Below are positions 49,190 to 58,329 of a DNA stretch of 62,987 nucleotides, in pieces. This DNA comes from an uncultured Hyphomicrobiales bacterium. GTDB taxonomy: Bacteria > Pseudomonadota > Alphaproteobacteria > Rhizobiales > Xanthobacteraceae. The stretch is taken from positions 1 to 62,987 of the forward strand of contig CAIRGJ010000033.1 of the NCBI GenBank assembly GCA_903878085.1. The letters are read 5' to 3'. The notes below the pieces were generated by a model. The model was not told the origin of the DNA, ran no database searches, and worked only from the letters and a program-made list of their open reading frames with translations. The stretch's first letter is position 1. Each line of letters starts with the position of its first letter. Made by a program: the position numbers and the translations under genes.

Positions 49190-49345
49190 TTAGCGCTGTT
49201 GCGCGGCGCTCCAGGCAAGGCGCGGAATGTCCGAGCGGCTGACGCCGATATCGGCCAATTCGCGATCGCCGAGGCGGTTCAGTTCGCTCAGGCTGCGATT
49301 GTAGTTCTTCCAGGACTGGATGAAGCGGACGAGGGCGGTAAACAT
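49190..49345 (-). CDS. DUF1127 (YjiS-like) small protein
   Basis: A 51-aa protein with the typical DUF1127 layout: an N-terminal helix, then LNRLGDRELADIGVSRSDIPRLAW. Small DUF1127 proteins are frequent in alphaproteobacteria and are linked to stress and phosphate or RNA metabolism. The start ATG at 49345 has a purine-rich upstream stretch. Too short for most ORF lists. Confidence 0.88.
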   Translation of the reverse strand: MFTALVRFIQSWKNYNRSLSELNRLGDRELADIGVSRSDIPRLAWSAAQQR

Positions 49346-49632
49346 GATATTTCTCTTTCTCTCTAATCCGGTCCGGAGGTTCAGTCTGGGCCGGTCGTCT
49401 GTTGAGAGGAAAATAGGCCGTTTCTAGCGTTTGAAAAGTAATTATGTTGCGCTGCAGCTAATCCCAAAACGCATAGCTCAACGAACTGATTATTAAGAAG
49501 AAAGTCAAAATTCGAAGGGTTTTCGTGCGTCTTTTAGTGGGAAAAATTACCGCAGCGCGAAAGAAGCTCTTAACACGCCGAAACAGCCGGTTGTCGTGTA
49601 GATTGGATATCGGTCAGGGAGGAATTAGACCC

Positions 49633-50403
49633 ATGAAATCGCATATGTACCGTGCCGCCGTCGTCGCGGCCGCTTTCGGGTTCGGCGGCCTGCTGCCGGC
49701 GTCCGCCGCCGACATCAAAGTGCTCAGCGCCGGCGCCTTCAAGCAGGTGGTGGTGGCGTTAGCCCCTGACTTCGAGAAGCAGACCGGACACAAGGTGACC
49801 ATCGATAATGGTACCGTCGGCGAATTGAAGAAGCGGATCGATGGCGGCGAGGCCTTCGACATCGTGGTAGTCACGCCCGAGCAAGTCGACGCGTTTGCCA
49901 CGGCGGGTAAGGTCGCTCCTGGCAGCAAAGTGACGCTCGCCAGCGTTGGCGTCGGCGTCGTCGTGAAGGAGGGCGCAGCGAAGCCGGATATCAGCACCGT
50001 CGAGGCCTTCAAGCGCGCGCTGCTGACGGCGAAGTCTGTTGCCTATATCGATCCGGCGAGCGGCGGCTCAAGCGGCATTTATTTTGACCAGTTGCTGGAA
50101 AAGATGGGCATCGCCGATCAGATCAGGCCGAAGGCCAAATTGAAAAAGGGCGGCCACGTCGCCGATCTCATCGCCAGCGGCGAGGCTGAGCTCGGCGTGC
50201 ACCAGATCAGCGAGATCGTGCCGGTGAAAGGCGTGACGCTGGTCGGTCCGTTGCCGAAGGAAATCCAGAACACCACCGTCTACGCCGCCGGCGTGAGCGC
50301 CTCGGCGAAGGACAAAGAGGCGGCGCAAGAGCTGGTTAAATATCTATCGGGTCCCGACGCTGCCCGGGTGCTCAAGTCCAAAGGCATGGATCAGGTCAGC
50401 TAG
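49633..50403 (+). CDS. ModA-like extracellular solute-binding protein
   Basis: A 256-aa periplasmic binding protein with signal peptide ending LPASAA. The mature part (IKVLSAGAFKQVVVALAPDFEKQTG; then DIVVVTPEQVDAF; then YIDPASGGSSGIYF) resembles the molybdate-binding ModA family. No permease or ATPase genes are adjacent, so its ligand and partner are uncertain. The 290 bases upstream are AT-rich and hold its promoter. The MFS gene follows 9 bases later. Confidence 0.85.
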   Translation: MKSHMYRAAVVAAAFGFGGLLPASAADIKVLSAGAFKQVVVALAPDFEKQTGHKVTIDNGTVGELKKRIDGGEAFDIVVVTPEQVDAFATAGKVAPGSKVTLASVGVGVVVKEGAAKPDISTVEAFKRALLTAKSVAYIDPASGGSSGIYFDQLLEKMGIADQIRPKAKLKKGGHVADLIASGEAELGVHQISEIVPVKGVTLVGPLPKEIQNTTVYAAGVSASAKDKEAAQELVKYLSGPDAARVLKSKGMDQVS

Positions 50404-50412
50404 GCGACGCGT

Positions 50413-51624
50413 TTGCAATTCAAGGACAAGACCGGCCAGTTCGATCGCCGCGCCGTCATCACCGCACTCGGCTTTGCCCAGATCCTGGCTTGGGGCACGT
50501 CGTTCTATTTCCCGGCGGTATTCGCGACCGCGATCGTTGCGGATACCGGCTGGTCGCTGGCGTGGGTCGTCAGCGGCACCTCGATCGGATTGCTCGTCGC
50601 CGGTCTGATCTCGCCGCAGGTCGGCCGCATCATCGACAGGCATGGCGGCCGTCCGGTGTTGCTGGCGAGCTCGCTGTTCTATGCCGCCGGTCTGGCCGGC
50701 GCCGGATTCGCGCCGAATCTGCCGTTGTTTTTATTGGCCTGGATGCTGATCGGCATCGGCATGGGAACAGGCCTTTACGACGCCGTGTTTGCGGCGCTCG
50801 GCCGGCTCTACGGCAGCGAGGCGCGCGGCCCGATCACCAACCTGACATTGTTCGGCGGCTTCGCCAGCACCATATGCTGGCCACTCAGCGCCTTCATGAT
50901 CGATCACGTCGGCTGGCGCATCGCCTGTCTGATCTATGCCGGCCTGCATCTGGCGATCGCGCTGCCGTTGCAGATGCTGGTGATACGGCGAACGCCCGCG
51001 CGTGTAACGCCTGCTACCGAGTATGTCGATCGACCTGCCGAACCCGCGCGGATTGAAAACGAGACGCTGATCTTCACGCTGCTGGCCGTGGTGCTGTCGA
51101 TCTCGGCCGGTATCGGCTCGATCGTAATCGTAAATTTCATGATCTTCTTGCAGGCGAGGGGCGTGGACTACGCCGTCGCCGTCAGCCTCGGCACGCTATT
51201 CGGCCCGGCCCAGGTCGGCGCCCGCGTGGTCGAACGGCTGTTCGGCAATCGCTATCACCCGATCTGGACCATGATCGCCTCATGCAGCCTGATGGCGATC
51301 GGTCTGATGTTGCTGCTGGGCTACTTTCCGATCCTGCTGCTGATCATTCTCTTGTACGGCGCCGGCTACGGTATTTCCTGGATCGGACGCGGCACCTTGC
51401 CGCTGGCGCTGTTCGGCCCGCTGCGGTTTCCGCGGCTAATGGGCAAGCTCGCCTTTCCAAGTCTAATCGTGCAGGCTGCCGCGCCATCGGCCGGCGCCTG
51501 GCTGATCGTGGCCAGCGGCGCCAACGTCACGATCGGCATGTTGACCGTGCTGGCGTTGGTCAATGTGGTGCTGATCGGCGTATTATGGACGACCTGCCGC
51601 GCGCGAATATCGACGGACGCATGA
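50413..51624 (+). CDS. MFS transporter
   Basis: A 403-aa protein of twelve membrane helices. The first loop has GLISPQVGRIIDRHGGRPVLL, a classic MFS motif A variant. It appears to start with TTG at 50413. It overlaps the MaoC gene by 4 bases, making a likely operon with the ModA-like gene. Substrate unknown; it resembles the NNP/OFA-type MFS group by eye only. Confidence 0.85.
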   Translation: MQFKDKTGQFDRRAVITALGFAQILAWGTSFYFPAVFATAIVADTGWSLAWVVSGTSIGLLVAGLISPQVGRIIDRHGGRPVLLASSLFYAAGLAGAGFAPNLPLFLLAWMLIGIGMGTGLYDAVFAALGRLYGSEARGPITNLTLFGGFASTICWPLSAFMIDHVGWRIACLIYAGLHLAIALPLQMLVIRRTPARVTPATEYVDRPAEPARIENETLIFTLLAVVLSISAGIGSIVIVNFMIFLQARGVDYAVAVSLGTLFGPAQVGARVVERLFGNRYHPIWTMIASCSLMAIGLMLLLGYFPILLLIILLYGAGYGISWIGRGTLPLALFGPLRFPRLMGKLAFPSLIVQAAAPSAGAWLIVASGANVTIGMLTVLALVNVVLIGVLWTTCRARISTDA

Positions 51625-52082
51625 GCATGCTGACGCTGCAAACATTATCGTTCGAGGACCTTTCGGTCGGCATGACTGAGCGGCTCTCCAAGAAGGTTGC
51701 GTCATCCGACGTGGTCGGTTTCGCCGAGGTCACGGGCGACCGCAATCCGATTCATTTGTCCGAGCATTTTGCCGCCAAGACGCCGTTCGGCACGCGGATT
51801 GCGCACGGTCTCTACACCGCCAGTTTGATTTCCGCGGTGCTCGGCACGCGGCTGCCGGGGCCGGGCGCCGTCTATATCTCGCAGACGTTGAATTTCCGCG
51901 CGCCGGTCAGGATCGGCGATACCGTTGAGGTAGCAGTGTCCGTCGCCGAATTGGTGCCGAAGCGATTTCGCGCACGGCTGACCTGCACCTGCTCGGTCGC
52001 TGGCGAAATCGTTCTCGATGGTGAAGCCTGGGTTAAAGTGCCGTCAAAGCTGAGCGGCGGCCGGCCGCTACCGCGCGTCTAA
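51621..52082 (+). CDS. MaoC-family (R)-specific enoyl-CoA hydratase
   Basis: A 153-aa single hot-dog domain. The hydratase motif is complete: TGDRNPIHLSEHFAAKTPFG then RIAHGLYTASLIS, with the Asp-His pair. It resembles PhaJ, which feeds beta-oxidation intermediates to polyhydroxyalkanoate synthesis. The start overlaps the MFS stop (ATGA). Confidence 0.9.
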   Translation: MSMLTLQTLSFEDLSVGMTERLSKKVASSDVVGFAEVTGDRNPIHLSEHFAAKTPFGTRIAHGLYTASLISAVLGTRLPGPGAVYISQTLNFRAPVRIGDTVEVAVSVAELVPKRFRARLTCTCSVAGEIVLDGEAWVKVPSKLSGGRPLPRV

Positions 52083-52118
52083 ACAAATCCTCATAACAGC
52101 ATTGCGAATGAATCCGCC

Positions 52119-52144
52119 GGAACTTTGCGCCGGGACCTTGCGTT
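52119..52144 (+). promoter_or_regulatory. Probable EcfG (sigma-EcfG/RpoE2) promoter
   Basis: GGAAC at 52119-52123, 17 bases, then CGTT at 52141-52144: the consensus of the alphaproteobacterial general stress response. It is 58 bases upstream of the small membrane gene at 52203. Confidence 0.65.
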
Positions 52145-52202
52145 ACACCAACGTGGGCACAGATTTTGCCTGACAAAAGGCAAATCGACTGGAGTCCTCG
52201 GC

Positions 52203-52505
52203 ATGTCAACCTACGTTCCCAAGCGCCCGCGCGCGAAAGCGATTCGGAGCGAAGACGATTTCCGCCGGCACGAGAATCGTATGCGCCGGGATCGTATGGG
52301 CCAGGGAAGTGCCAAACACTCAATCGACACCATTGATTGGCTGGCGCTGTGGGCGTTGTCGCTTGCCGTCAGTGCCCTTTTTATCGCGAGCTGTTCATTT
52401 TTCGGTGAAGGCGACGTCAAAGGTGCGGCCGCCGTTCTGATCGGCACCGCAATCATCATGGCGCTCGCGCTTGGCGTCACCAAAGCGCCAGACGACTTAC
52501 AATAA
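52203..52505 (+). CDS. Small stress-type membrane protein, hypothetical
   Basis: A 100-aa protein with a highly basic N-terminal third (SEDDFRRHENRMRRDR) and two membrane helices (about 45-67 and 75-92). The ATG at 52203 gives a compact protein; the frame is open 26 codons further up. The EcfG-type promoter upstream suggests general stress induction. Function unknown. Confidence 0.7.
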   Translation: MSTYVPKRPRAKAIRSEDDFRRHENRMRRDRMGQGSAKHSIDTIDWLALWALSLAVSALFIASCSFFGEGDVKGAAAVLIGTAIIMALALGVTKAPDDLQ

Positions 52506-52512
52506 ATACCAT

Positions 52513-52890
52513 TCAGCTTCCGGACGGCGGCGCGAAAAAACAGCGTGGCGTTCCGTCCGGCCGCTTGCAGCGCCAGTAGGCGCCATCGGGCGAGGGCAGC
52601 GATTGGCTGTAAGGAATCGCCTCGTTGAGATTTTCCTGCCGTGTCGGGCCGTCGGCTGCATTGCCGGTGACGCCGACGCCGTAGGTGACGGGCCCGCGCA
52701 GCGAATATCCACCAGTCCCTGCCTTTACGGCATTCGGCGACACGACGCCGCAATCCTCGGCGCCGCAGCACCACTCGCCGGCGGGATTTTTGTACGTGCC
52801 GCGGCTGATCCACACATCGTGGGCCAAAGCCGTGTAACTGAACTGCGACAGAACAAGCACGAGCAGTGAGCGTACCAGAGTTCGCGACAT
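52513..52890 (-). CDS. Secreted hypothetical protein
   Basis: A 125-aa protein with a signal peptide (residues 1-23, LVRSLLVLVLSQFSYTALA) and an aromatic/Cys-containing mature part (DVWISRGTYKNPAGEWCCGAED, CKRPDGTPRCFFAPP). Family not known to me, though such proteins are common in Bradyrhizobiaceae. It converges on the stress-type gene at 52203. Confidence 0.75.
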   Translation of the reverse strand: MSRTLVRSLLVLVLSQFSYTALAHDVWISRGTYKNPAGEWCCGAEDCGVVSPNAVKAGTGGYSLRGPVTYGVGVTGNAADGPTRQENLNEAIPYSQSLPSPDGAYWRCKRPDGTPRCFFAPPSGS

Positions 52891-53156
52891 CGATGGCCTC
52901 CTCGTATTGGCCCGGCGTGGCGTCTCAACGGTTTCTTCTCTGCCTTCCTTGCTCCCTATGGGGCTGCCGCATGTCGTTGCCCGGCTCGGCAGCGTCATTG
53001 CGCCCAACTTTGTGATCGGTTGTGACGAATCGAACCAACTGGAAAATGCTAGCACGGTCCCACAGATTGGGAAGGTGAAATTGTGCGGTGCGGCATGACG
53101 GTTATGCAGTGGTTGCGGGGCTTATTCGCCGCGCGGGGCCGTGGTAGCAGCGGACG

Positions 53157-54035
53157 ATGAAACCAGCCAAAGCGAAGCGTCGCTGGCAGATCTGGCGCGA
53201 CCGGCGCGGACAACTATCGCCGCTGCGGATCGCGGCGCTGGCGCTGTTGTTGTTCCCGCTGGCCAAGGCGCTGTTCGAGGCCGGCGACATCGCCCACGGC
53301 GCGCGGCCGCTCAACGACCTGATCCATCGCGCCGGCTTCTGGACGCTGATGTTCCTGGGCGTGACGTTGGCGGTGACGCCGTTCCGGCGCATCGCGCGCT
53401 ACGGCAATCTGATCGATGTGCGGCGCATGCTCGGCGTCGGCACGTTCTTCTATATCGCCACACATCTCACACTGTTCATCGCCGACCAGGGCTACGATCT
53501 CGGCAAAGTGGCGCACGAGATCAGCCATCGCGTCTATCTGATTGTCGGTGCGGTCGCCTGGCTTGGACTTGCGGCGCTGGCCATAACCTCGACCGACGCG
53601 ATGGTGAAGCGCCTTGGCGGCCTGCGCTGGCGCCGGCTGCATCAGGCGATCTATGTCATCGCGTTACTAGCGCTGATCCATTATTTCCAGCAGACCAAGG
53701 CGGACGTCACGGTGCCGACCTTCGTCGCCAGTCTGTTCGTGTGGCTGATCGGCTATCGCATGGTGGCGTGGTGGCAGGACAGTGGCGAGTTATCGACGCT
53801 TAGCCTGCTGGCGCTCGGCGTCGTGGTGTCGCTGCTGACCTTTGCGGGCGAGGCCATCGGCATCGGCATCGCGTTTCATGTCTCGCCGCTGCGCGTGCTC
53901 GATACGGTGTTCGATTTCGACGCCGGCATCAGGCCGGGCTGGCAGGTGCTTGCGGCCGGGCTCTGCGTCGTCATCATCGACTTCGTTCGCGCACGCCGGA
54001 ATAACAGGAATCTGCGCACCGTCGCGGCGGAATAG
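53157..54035 (+). CDS. msrQ: MsrQ-type haem membrane subunit
   Basis: A 292-aa ferric-reductase-like membrane protein (YedZ/MsrQ family) with several helices. The His-bearing segments DLIHRAGFWTLMFLGVT, YIATHLTLFIAD and LRWRRLHQAIYVIALLALIHYF fit the haem ligands. MsrQ feeds electrons to the periplasmic methionine sulfoxide reductase MsrP. No msrP is visible here; it may lie elsewhere. Confidence 0.88.
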   Translation: MKPAKAKRRWQIWRDRRGQLSPLRIAALALLLFPLAKALFEAGDIAHGARPLNDLIHRAGFWTLMFLGVTLAVTPFRRIARYGNLIDVRRMLGVGTFFYIATHLTLFIADQGYDLGKVAHEISHRVYLIVGAVAWLGLAALAITSTDAMVKRLGGLRWRRLHQAIYVIALLALIHYFQQTKADVTVPTFVASLFVWLIGYRMVAWWQDSGELSTLSLLALGVVVSLLTFAGEAIGIGIAFHVSPLRVLDTVFDFDAGIRPGWQVLAAGLCVVIIDFVRARRNNRNLRTVAAE

Positions 54036-54042
54036 GGCACGG

Positions 54043-54552
54043 CTAAATCTTCCGGCTGTCATAGGCCCAGTGCAGCAGGGCCTGACGCTGCCGCGGCCGG
54101 CAGAACACGTCGCCCGGTTCGCAATTCATCTGGATTTGGCGGACGTGACGGCGGATCGCTTTCCAGCGCCCGATCTGGCGTCGATCTTCGTCGGGCATCC
54201 GGCGGCCCCTATAATAGCGGCAATACCACTGGAACCAGCCGCGCGGATCGTCGGCGTGCAGCCAGCCTTTGGCCCGCCACACCGACAGCGGCTGACTGGC
54301 ATCGACGCCGAAAAAGTTGAGCGAGGGGGCGCGCTTTTTCGGCGCGAGTTTGGCGTTGGCGAACCAGCTCTTGGGAAATTCCTTGCGGCAATCGGTCATG
54401 TATTTGCCGGCGAACACGCCGAGCTTGAGCATCTGCGCCGGCGTCAATTGCGGCTTGAACGCGGGATCGAAACCGCGGCCGACGCCCGCTGTCAGGGTGT
54501 AGCGATAACCCTGCTGCATCTTGTCATGCACGATGACGGTGCGTTTACGCAT
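54043..54552 (-). CDS. Conserved hypothetical protein, basic and aromatic
   Basis: A 169-aa protein beginning MRKRTVIVHDKMQQGYRY at the ATG at 54552. Another ATG at 54609 would add 19 residues, MANVSLHF-type, that do not look like part of the family core. It has LTPAQMLKLGVFAGKYMTDCRKEFP and a Trp/Arg-rich C-terminal half (WFQWYCRYYRGRRMPDEDRRQIGRW). Family unknown to me. It lies opposite the flavodoxin-fold gene, with a short divergent gap. Confidence 0.8.
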   Translation of the reverse strand: MRKRTVIVHDKMQQGYRYTLTAGVGRGFDPAFKPQLTPAQMLKLGVFAGKYMTDCRKEFPKSWFANAKLAPKKRAPSLNFFGVDASQPLSVWRAKGWLHADDPRGWFQWYCRYYRGRRMPDEDRRQIGRWKAIRRHVRQIQMNCEPGDVFCRPRQRQALLHWAYDSRKI

Positions 54553-54639
54553 GGCGCTGGCATGCCCGGCAAATTGCGCCAAGTCAAAGTGCAATGAGAC
54601 GTTAGCCATTAGCGTCCATTCAAATCCTTGCGAGGGGCC

Positions 54640-55221
54640 GTGGCTAAAAAGATTATCATCATCGTCGGCAATTCGCAGACCGGCAGCTATAGCGAGGCGC
54701 TCGGGCAGGCTTATCTGCGCGGTGCCCAAAGCGGCGGGCACGAGGCGAGGCTGTTCGTCCTTGCCGACATGAAGTTCGACCCTATTTTGCGCGAAGGCTA
54801 TCGCCGGGCACAGCCATTGGAACCCGATCTTGCCGTCGCGCGTGAGGCATTCCTGGCGAGCGACCACGTGGTCTTCGTGTTCCCGCTTTGGCTTGGCGAC
54901 ATGCCGGCGCTGCTGAAGGGCTTTCTCGAGCGTCTGGTGCAGCCCGACTTGCTTGCGATCCAAGCCGGCCACGGCAACACGAGATGGAAGGTGTTCAAGG
55001 GTAAGTCGGCGCGCATCATCATGACCATGGGCATGCCGGGATGGTTTTATCGCTGGTTCTTCGGCGCGCACGCGTTGAAGCTGCTTAAGCGCAACATCCT
55101 GCACGGTGTTGGCATCAAGCCGGTGCGCACCGCCATCTACGGCAGGATCGAAGCGGTCGGCGAAGAGAAGCGCAAGCAGTGGCTGCGCGAGGTCGCGGCG
55201 CTTGGCCGCGCCGCCGCTTAA
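54640..55221 (+). CDS. NAD(P)H-dependent oxidoreductase, flavodoxin-like fold
   Basis: A 193-aa protein. KKIIIIVGNSQTGSYSEALG is the FMN phosphate-binding loop, and HVVFVFPLWLGDMPALLKGFLE is a typical second motif. Homologues include NQO/modulator-of-drug-activity-type enzymes. I use the GTG at 54640 after GAGGGG; a TTG at 54628 is possible. The end overlaps the convergent desaturase gene by 4 bases. Confidence 0.85.
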   Translation: MAKKIIIIVGNSQTGSYSEALGQAYLRGAQSGGHEARLFVLADMKFDPILREGYRRAQPLEPDLAVAREAFLASDHVVFVFPLWLGDMPALLKGFLERLVQPDLLAIQAGHGNTRWKVFKGKSARIIMTMGMPGWFYRWFFGAHALKLLKRNILHGVGIKPVRTAIYGRIEAVGEEKRKQWLREVAALGRAAA

Positions 55222-56231
55222 GCCTGCTTGCGCTCGGCAACCGGCAGCGCCTCGGCGCGCTTCGGCATCAACTGTCTGAAATGGCCGGCGGCCTTGATCA
55301 ACGGTGCCACCAGTTCGCCCTTCACCGTATGCGCGTCGGGATTGTCGGCAAAACCGAAAGTGAGCGGCTCGCGCTCCTTGGCGGGCACATAGAGCGTGCC
55401 GAACATCCAGTCCCACAGCGCCAGGCAACTGCCGAAGTTCTTGTTGAAGTGTTTCGGGTTGTCGGAGTGATGCACCTGATGGTGCGCCGGCGAGACAAAG
55501 ACGCGGCCGATTAAGCCGCGGAACGAGATCCACATATGCGAATGCTGCAGATGTACGTAAGTGTGGATGAACAGCACCAGAATAATGTTGGTATCGCTTA
55601 GTGCGTATTGGTACGTCGTATCGCCGAATAGGTAATTGCCGAGGCCGTTGGCGATCGCCGCCGAGACCGCGAGAATGTTGGCGAAGATCCAGGTGTAGAC
55701 CGGATGAACGCGGAAATTGGTCAGCGGTGTGAGGACCTGCGCGGTGTGGTGCACTTTGTGGAATTCCCACAGCACCGGCACCTTGTGGCTGAGCCAGTGG
55801 TTGAACCAGTAGCCGAGCTCGTAGGATAAAAACAGCATCGCGGTGATGATCGAGCGCGAGACATAAGTCGGCAAAGCCGACGGCGTCACCGGGCCTATGA
55901 CCGCGATCAATCCCGCGATGATGCCGTTGCTGATGAACTGATAGGACAGCACCGCCCAGCCGAACACCACGCCGAACACGAACACGTTGAAGAACAGATA
56001 GCCGATGTCGGCCTGGTTCGATTTGCTGGTGACGATGTGCTTGGGAAACAGTGCGCGCAGGATGGTGCGCCAGCGGATTTTGCGGCCGCGCTTGAGGCGC
56101 TGCCAGACGAAAAATGCCGCCGCGAAAAACAGCGCCGCGCCGAGCGAGGTCAGCGAGAAGTGCGAGCCGAGCGAGAAGAACAGCTTGCCGAGTTGGCCGA
56201 AGAAAAATCCGATGCCGGCTGAAAAATCCAA
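55218..56231 (-). CDS. Sterol desaturase/fatty acid hydroxylase family protein
   Basis: A 337-aa membrane di-iron enzyme with all three His motifs: NHWLSHKVP, WEFHKVHHT and SPAHHQVHHS. Three or four hydrophobic stretches precede them. The C-terminal third is soluble. The start is uncertain: I use a TTG at 56231 preceded by GGAG six bases upstream; a TTG at 56273 or a GTG at 56249 are alternatives. Substrate unknown. Confidence 0.85.
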   Translation of the reverse strand: MDFSAGIGFFFGQLGKLFFSLGSHFSLTSLGAALFFAAAFFVWQRLKRGRKIRWRTILRALFPKHIVTSKSNQADIGYLFFNVFVFGVVFGWAVLSYQFISNGIIAGLIAVIGPVTPSALPTYVSRSIITAMLFLSYELGYWFNHWLSHKVPVLWEFHKVHHTAQVLTPLTNFRVHPVYTWIFANILAVSAAIANGLGNYLFGDTTYQYALSDTNIILVLFIHTYVHLQHSHMWISFRGLIGRVFVSPAHHQVHHSDNPKHFNKNFGSCLALWDWMFGTLYVPAKEREPLTFGFADNPDAHTVKGELVAPLIKAAGHFRQLMPKRAEALPVAERKQA

Positions 56232-56314
56232 CGGATGCTCCTGATCCACGCGGAGCGTCCAATGTCTTACCAATCGGTAAATATTGCGTTAGGCAATCGA
56301 CGCAGAGTTGCGCC

Positions 56315-56590
56315 TTAGGCCAGCAAATCCGCATATTCCGCGTGCCGGGCGATGAAAGCGCCGACGAAAGGGCACAGCGGCACCACTTTGGCGCCTTCGG
56401 CGCGCAGCAGATCGAGCGCGCCGCGCACCAGCGCTGTGCCGATGCCCTGGCCGTTAATGTGCCGCGGCACTTCGGTGTGCATGATGGTGACGACATCGCC
56501 GTTGCGGCGGTAATTGGCAAAGGCAATTTGCCCGCCGGCATCGAGCTCGAAGCGGCGGCGTTCGGGATTGTCGCGAACCGCATTGGCCAT
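56315..56590 (-). CDS. Small GNAT-type acetyltransferase
   Basis: A 91-aa protein of the short GNAT (YjdJ-like) type: FANYRRNGDVVTIMHTEVP then INGQGIGTALVRGALDLLR with the Gln/Gly-x-Gly acetyl-CoA motif. The ATG at 56590 is the natural start. Role not clear. Confidence 0.85.
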   Translation of the reverse strand: MANAVRDNPERRRFELDAGGQIAFANYRRNGDVVTIMHTEVPRHINGQGIGTALVRGALDLLRAEGAKVVPLCPFVGAFIARHAEYADLLA

Positions 56591-56627
56591 ACGCCAAAAT
56601 GTAGTGCGCGCGGCCGGGAACGACAAG

Positions 56628-57218
56628 CTAGTGCTGCGGCGCCCTCGCATTGACCTGGACGAAGGCCGGCTCGCCCATGCCGAACAAGGTCGCCGTCGTC
56701 GCCACGGGAGGCTTGGTCGCGGCGAGGCCGAAGAAGAAGCTGGTCTTTCCCGCGCACAGATAATCGCTGAAGGTGAAGGTGATGACGTCGCCATCCTGTT
56801 CCGCCGATTTCAGGCCGATGCTGCCGAGCCCGCCGGTGGTGATGACGAAGACGTCGGCCTGGCTGTTCTGCACATAAGGCAGCGAAGCGACCGGCCCGAA
56901 ATTGATCACCAGTCCGGCGGTGCATTCGGTGAAACCGGCGCCGTTGGTGAGGTCGACGCGATAGAGATAGCCGGTCTTGCCGGCGGCGGGGGTGCCGGCC
57001 TTGGCCGCGAAAGTGCGCGACTGCAGCCGCGCGCCGGCGCCGAGCGGCATAAAGGTCAGATTGCCGACCGTGTCGCTGACGACGATCTTGCAACCGGGGT
57101 CGAACACGCAATTGACCGCCGGCGCGTTGACGTTGACGACCTTTAACGTGGCGGCGCGCGCATCGCCCGGCGCGAATAGCGCGACGACGGCTGTGACAAT
57201 GACAGTGATGAATTTCAT
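56628..57218 (-). CDS. Secreted hypothetical protein
   Basis: A 196-aa protein with a signal peptide (MKFITVIVTAVVALFAPGDARA, cut near 22). The mature part is beta-rich, with three Cys and motifs NAPAVNCVFDPGCKIVV and GYLYRVDLTNGAGFTECTAGL. The ATG at 57218 follows AAGGGGGC. No recognised family; probably periplasmic or surface. Confidence 0.75.
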   Translation of the reverse strand: MKFITVIVTAVVALFAPGDARAATLKVVNVNAPAVNCVFDPGCKIVVSDTVGNLTFMPLGAGARLQSRTFAAKAGTPAAGKTGYLYRVDLTNGAGFTECTAGLVINFGPVASLPYVQNSQADVFVITTGGLGSIGLKSAEQDGDVITFTFSDYLCAGKTSFFFGLAATKPPVATTATLFGMGEPAFVQVNARAPQH

Positions 57219-57384
57219 GGTGCCCCCTTGCCAGACGCCAAGCTGAAGCACGCAGTTTGCCTCCGCCCGAAACACAAGGCAAGGTTGCAGGGGCGACAGG
57301 GGCGCCCGTTTTCTGGCATAGTCCGCTGCGGCGGTTCGAAAAGCTCACCGCGCCGCGCTGCAACGTCCTGCCGGGAGACCTTTT

Positions 57385-58005
57385 ATGGCCGCCAACCTCA
57401 CGCTCTATCACGCCTCGCCGTCGCGCTCGTCGGTCGTGCTGTGGATGCTGGAGGAGGTGGGCGAGCCCTATGACGTCGAGCTCCTCAGCCTGAGCAAGGG
57501 CGACAACATGAAGGCCGGCTATCTGGCGGTCAATCCGATGGGAAAGGTGCCGGCGCTGCTGCACCACGGCGTCGCCATCACCGAACTCGCCGCGATCTGC
57601 AGCTATCTCGCCGACGAATTTCCCGACACCAAACTGAGCGTGCCGATCGGCACGCCGCGCCGCGGCGTCTACCTGAAATGGCTGTTCTTCGGGCCGGGCT
57701 GCCTCGAGCCGGCGATCATCGACCGGGCCGCGCCGCGCGCGGAGCCGGCCCGCCGCGGCATGCTCGGCTATGGCGACTTCGACACCACCATGAATGTGAT
57801 CGCCGATGCGGTGAGCAAGGCGACCTATCTGATGGGCGACCAGTTCACCGCCGCCGACGTGGTGATCGGCGCCAATATCCGCTGGGGCATGTCGTTCAAG
57901 ATCATTCCGGAGCGCAAGGAATTCGTCGATTACGTGGCCCGGCTGCTGGAGCGGCCCGCCTTGCAGCGCGCCGACGCCAAGGACAAGGCCTTCGCCGCGG
58001 CCTAG
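57385..58005 (+). CDS. Glutathione S-transferase family protein
   Basis: A 206-aa protein with an N-terminal thioredoxin-like domain (LTLYHASPSRSSVVLWMLEE, cis-Pro NPMGKVPALL, and the glutathione-binding ITELAAICSYL) and a helical C-terminal domain with the TAADVVIGANIRW motif. The ATG follows GGGAGA. Function beyond the family unknown. Confidence 0.92.
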   Translation: MAANLTLYHASPSRSSVVLWMLEEVGEPYDVELLSLSKGDNMKAGYLAVNPMGKVPALLHHGVAITELAAICSYLADEFPDTKLSVPIGTPRRGVYLKWLFFGPGCLEPAIIDRAAPRAEPARRGMLGYGDFDTTMNVIADAVSKATYLMGDQFTAADVVIGANIRWGMSFKIIPERKEFVDYVARLLERPALQRADAKDKAFAAA

Positions 58006-58128
58006 CGCGTTGGCCCGCCCTGCGGGCTTGTGACTAACTCCCCAATCGCGGCTTCGCAACGCGGCGGCGCTTGCTAGGATGACGGGCCCGGTGAATCGGT
58101 CCCGCATAGGCAACGGTAAGGAATCCCG

Positions 58129-58329
58129 ATGAAGCTCCTCTGCACGGTGCTCGGCCTCGCTCTGTTCGTTATCGCTGCCGTCTATTTCCTGATGCCGGCC
58201 GACGCGCTGCCGAGCTTTTTCCCCGGGCACGAAACCGGCCTGGCGCGCATGCGCTACAAGCACGGCATCGTTAGCGCGGTGATTGGCGTCGTGCTGCTGG
58301 CGGCGGGTCAGTTCATGGGGCGGCGCTAG
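58129..58329 (+). CDS. Small two-TM hypothetical protein
   Basis: A 66-aa membrane protein: helix 1 at about 3-22 (LLCTVLGLALFVIAAVYFLM), a short loop, helix 2 at about 47-62 (GIVSAVIGVVLLAAG). The ATG follows AAGGAA. It overlaps the convergent gene by 4 bases at the end. Confidence 0.75.
   Translation: MKLLCTVLGLALFVIAAVYFLMPADALPSFFPGHETGLARMRYKHGIVSAVIGVVLLAAGQFMGRR

Noticed and set aside
52907-53098. A 63-codon plus-strand frame between the secreted protein and msrQ
   Set aside because: No ribosome site, mixed codon use and no recognisable features; better read as promoter DNA.
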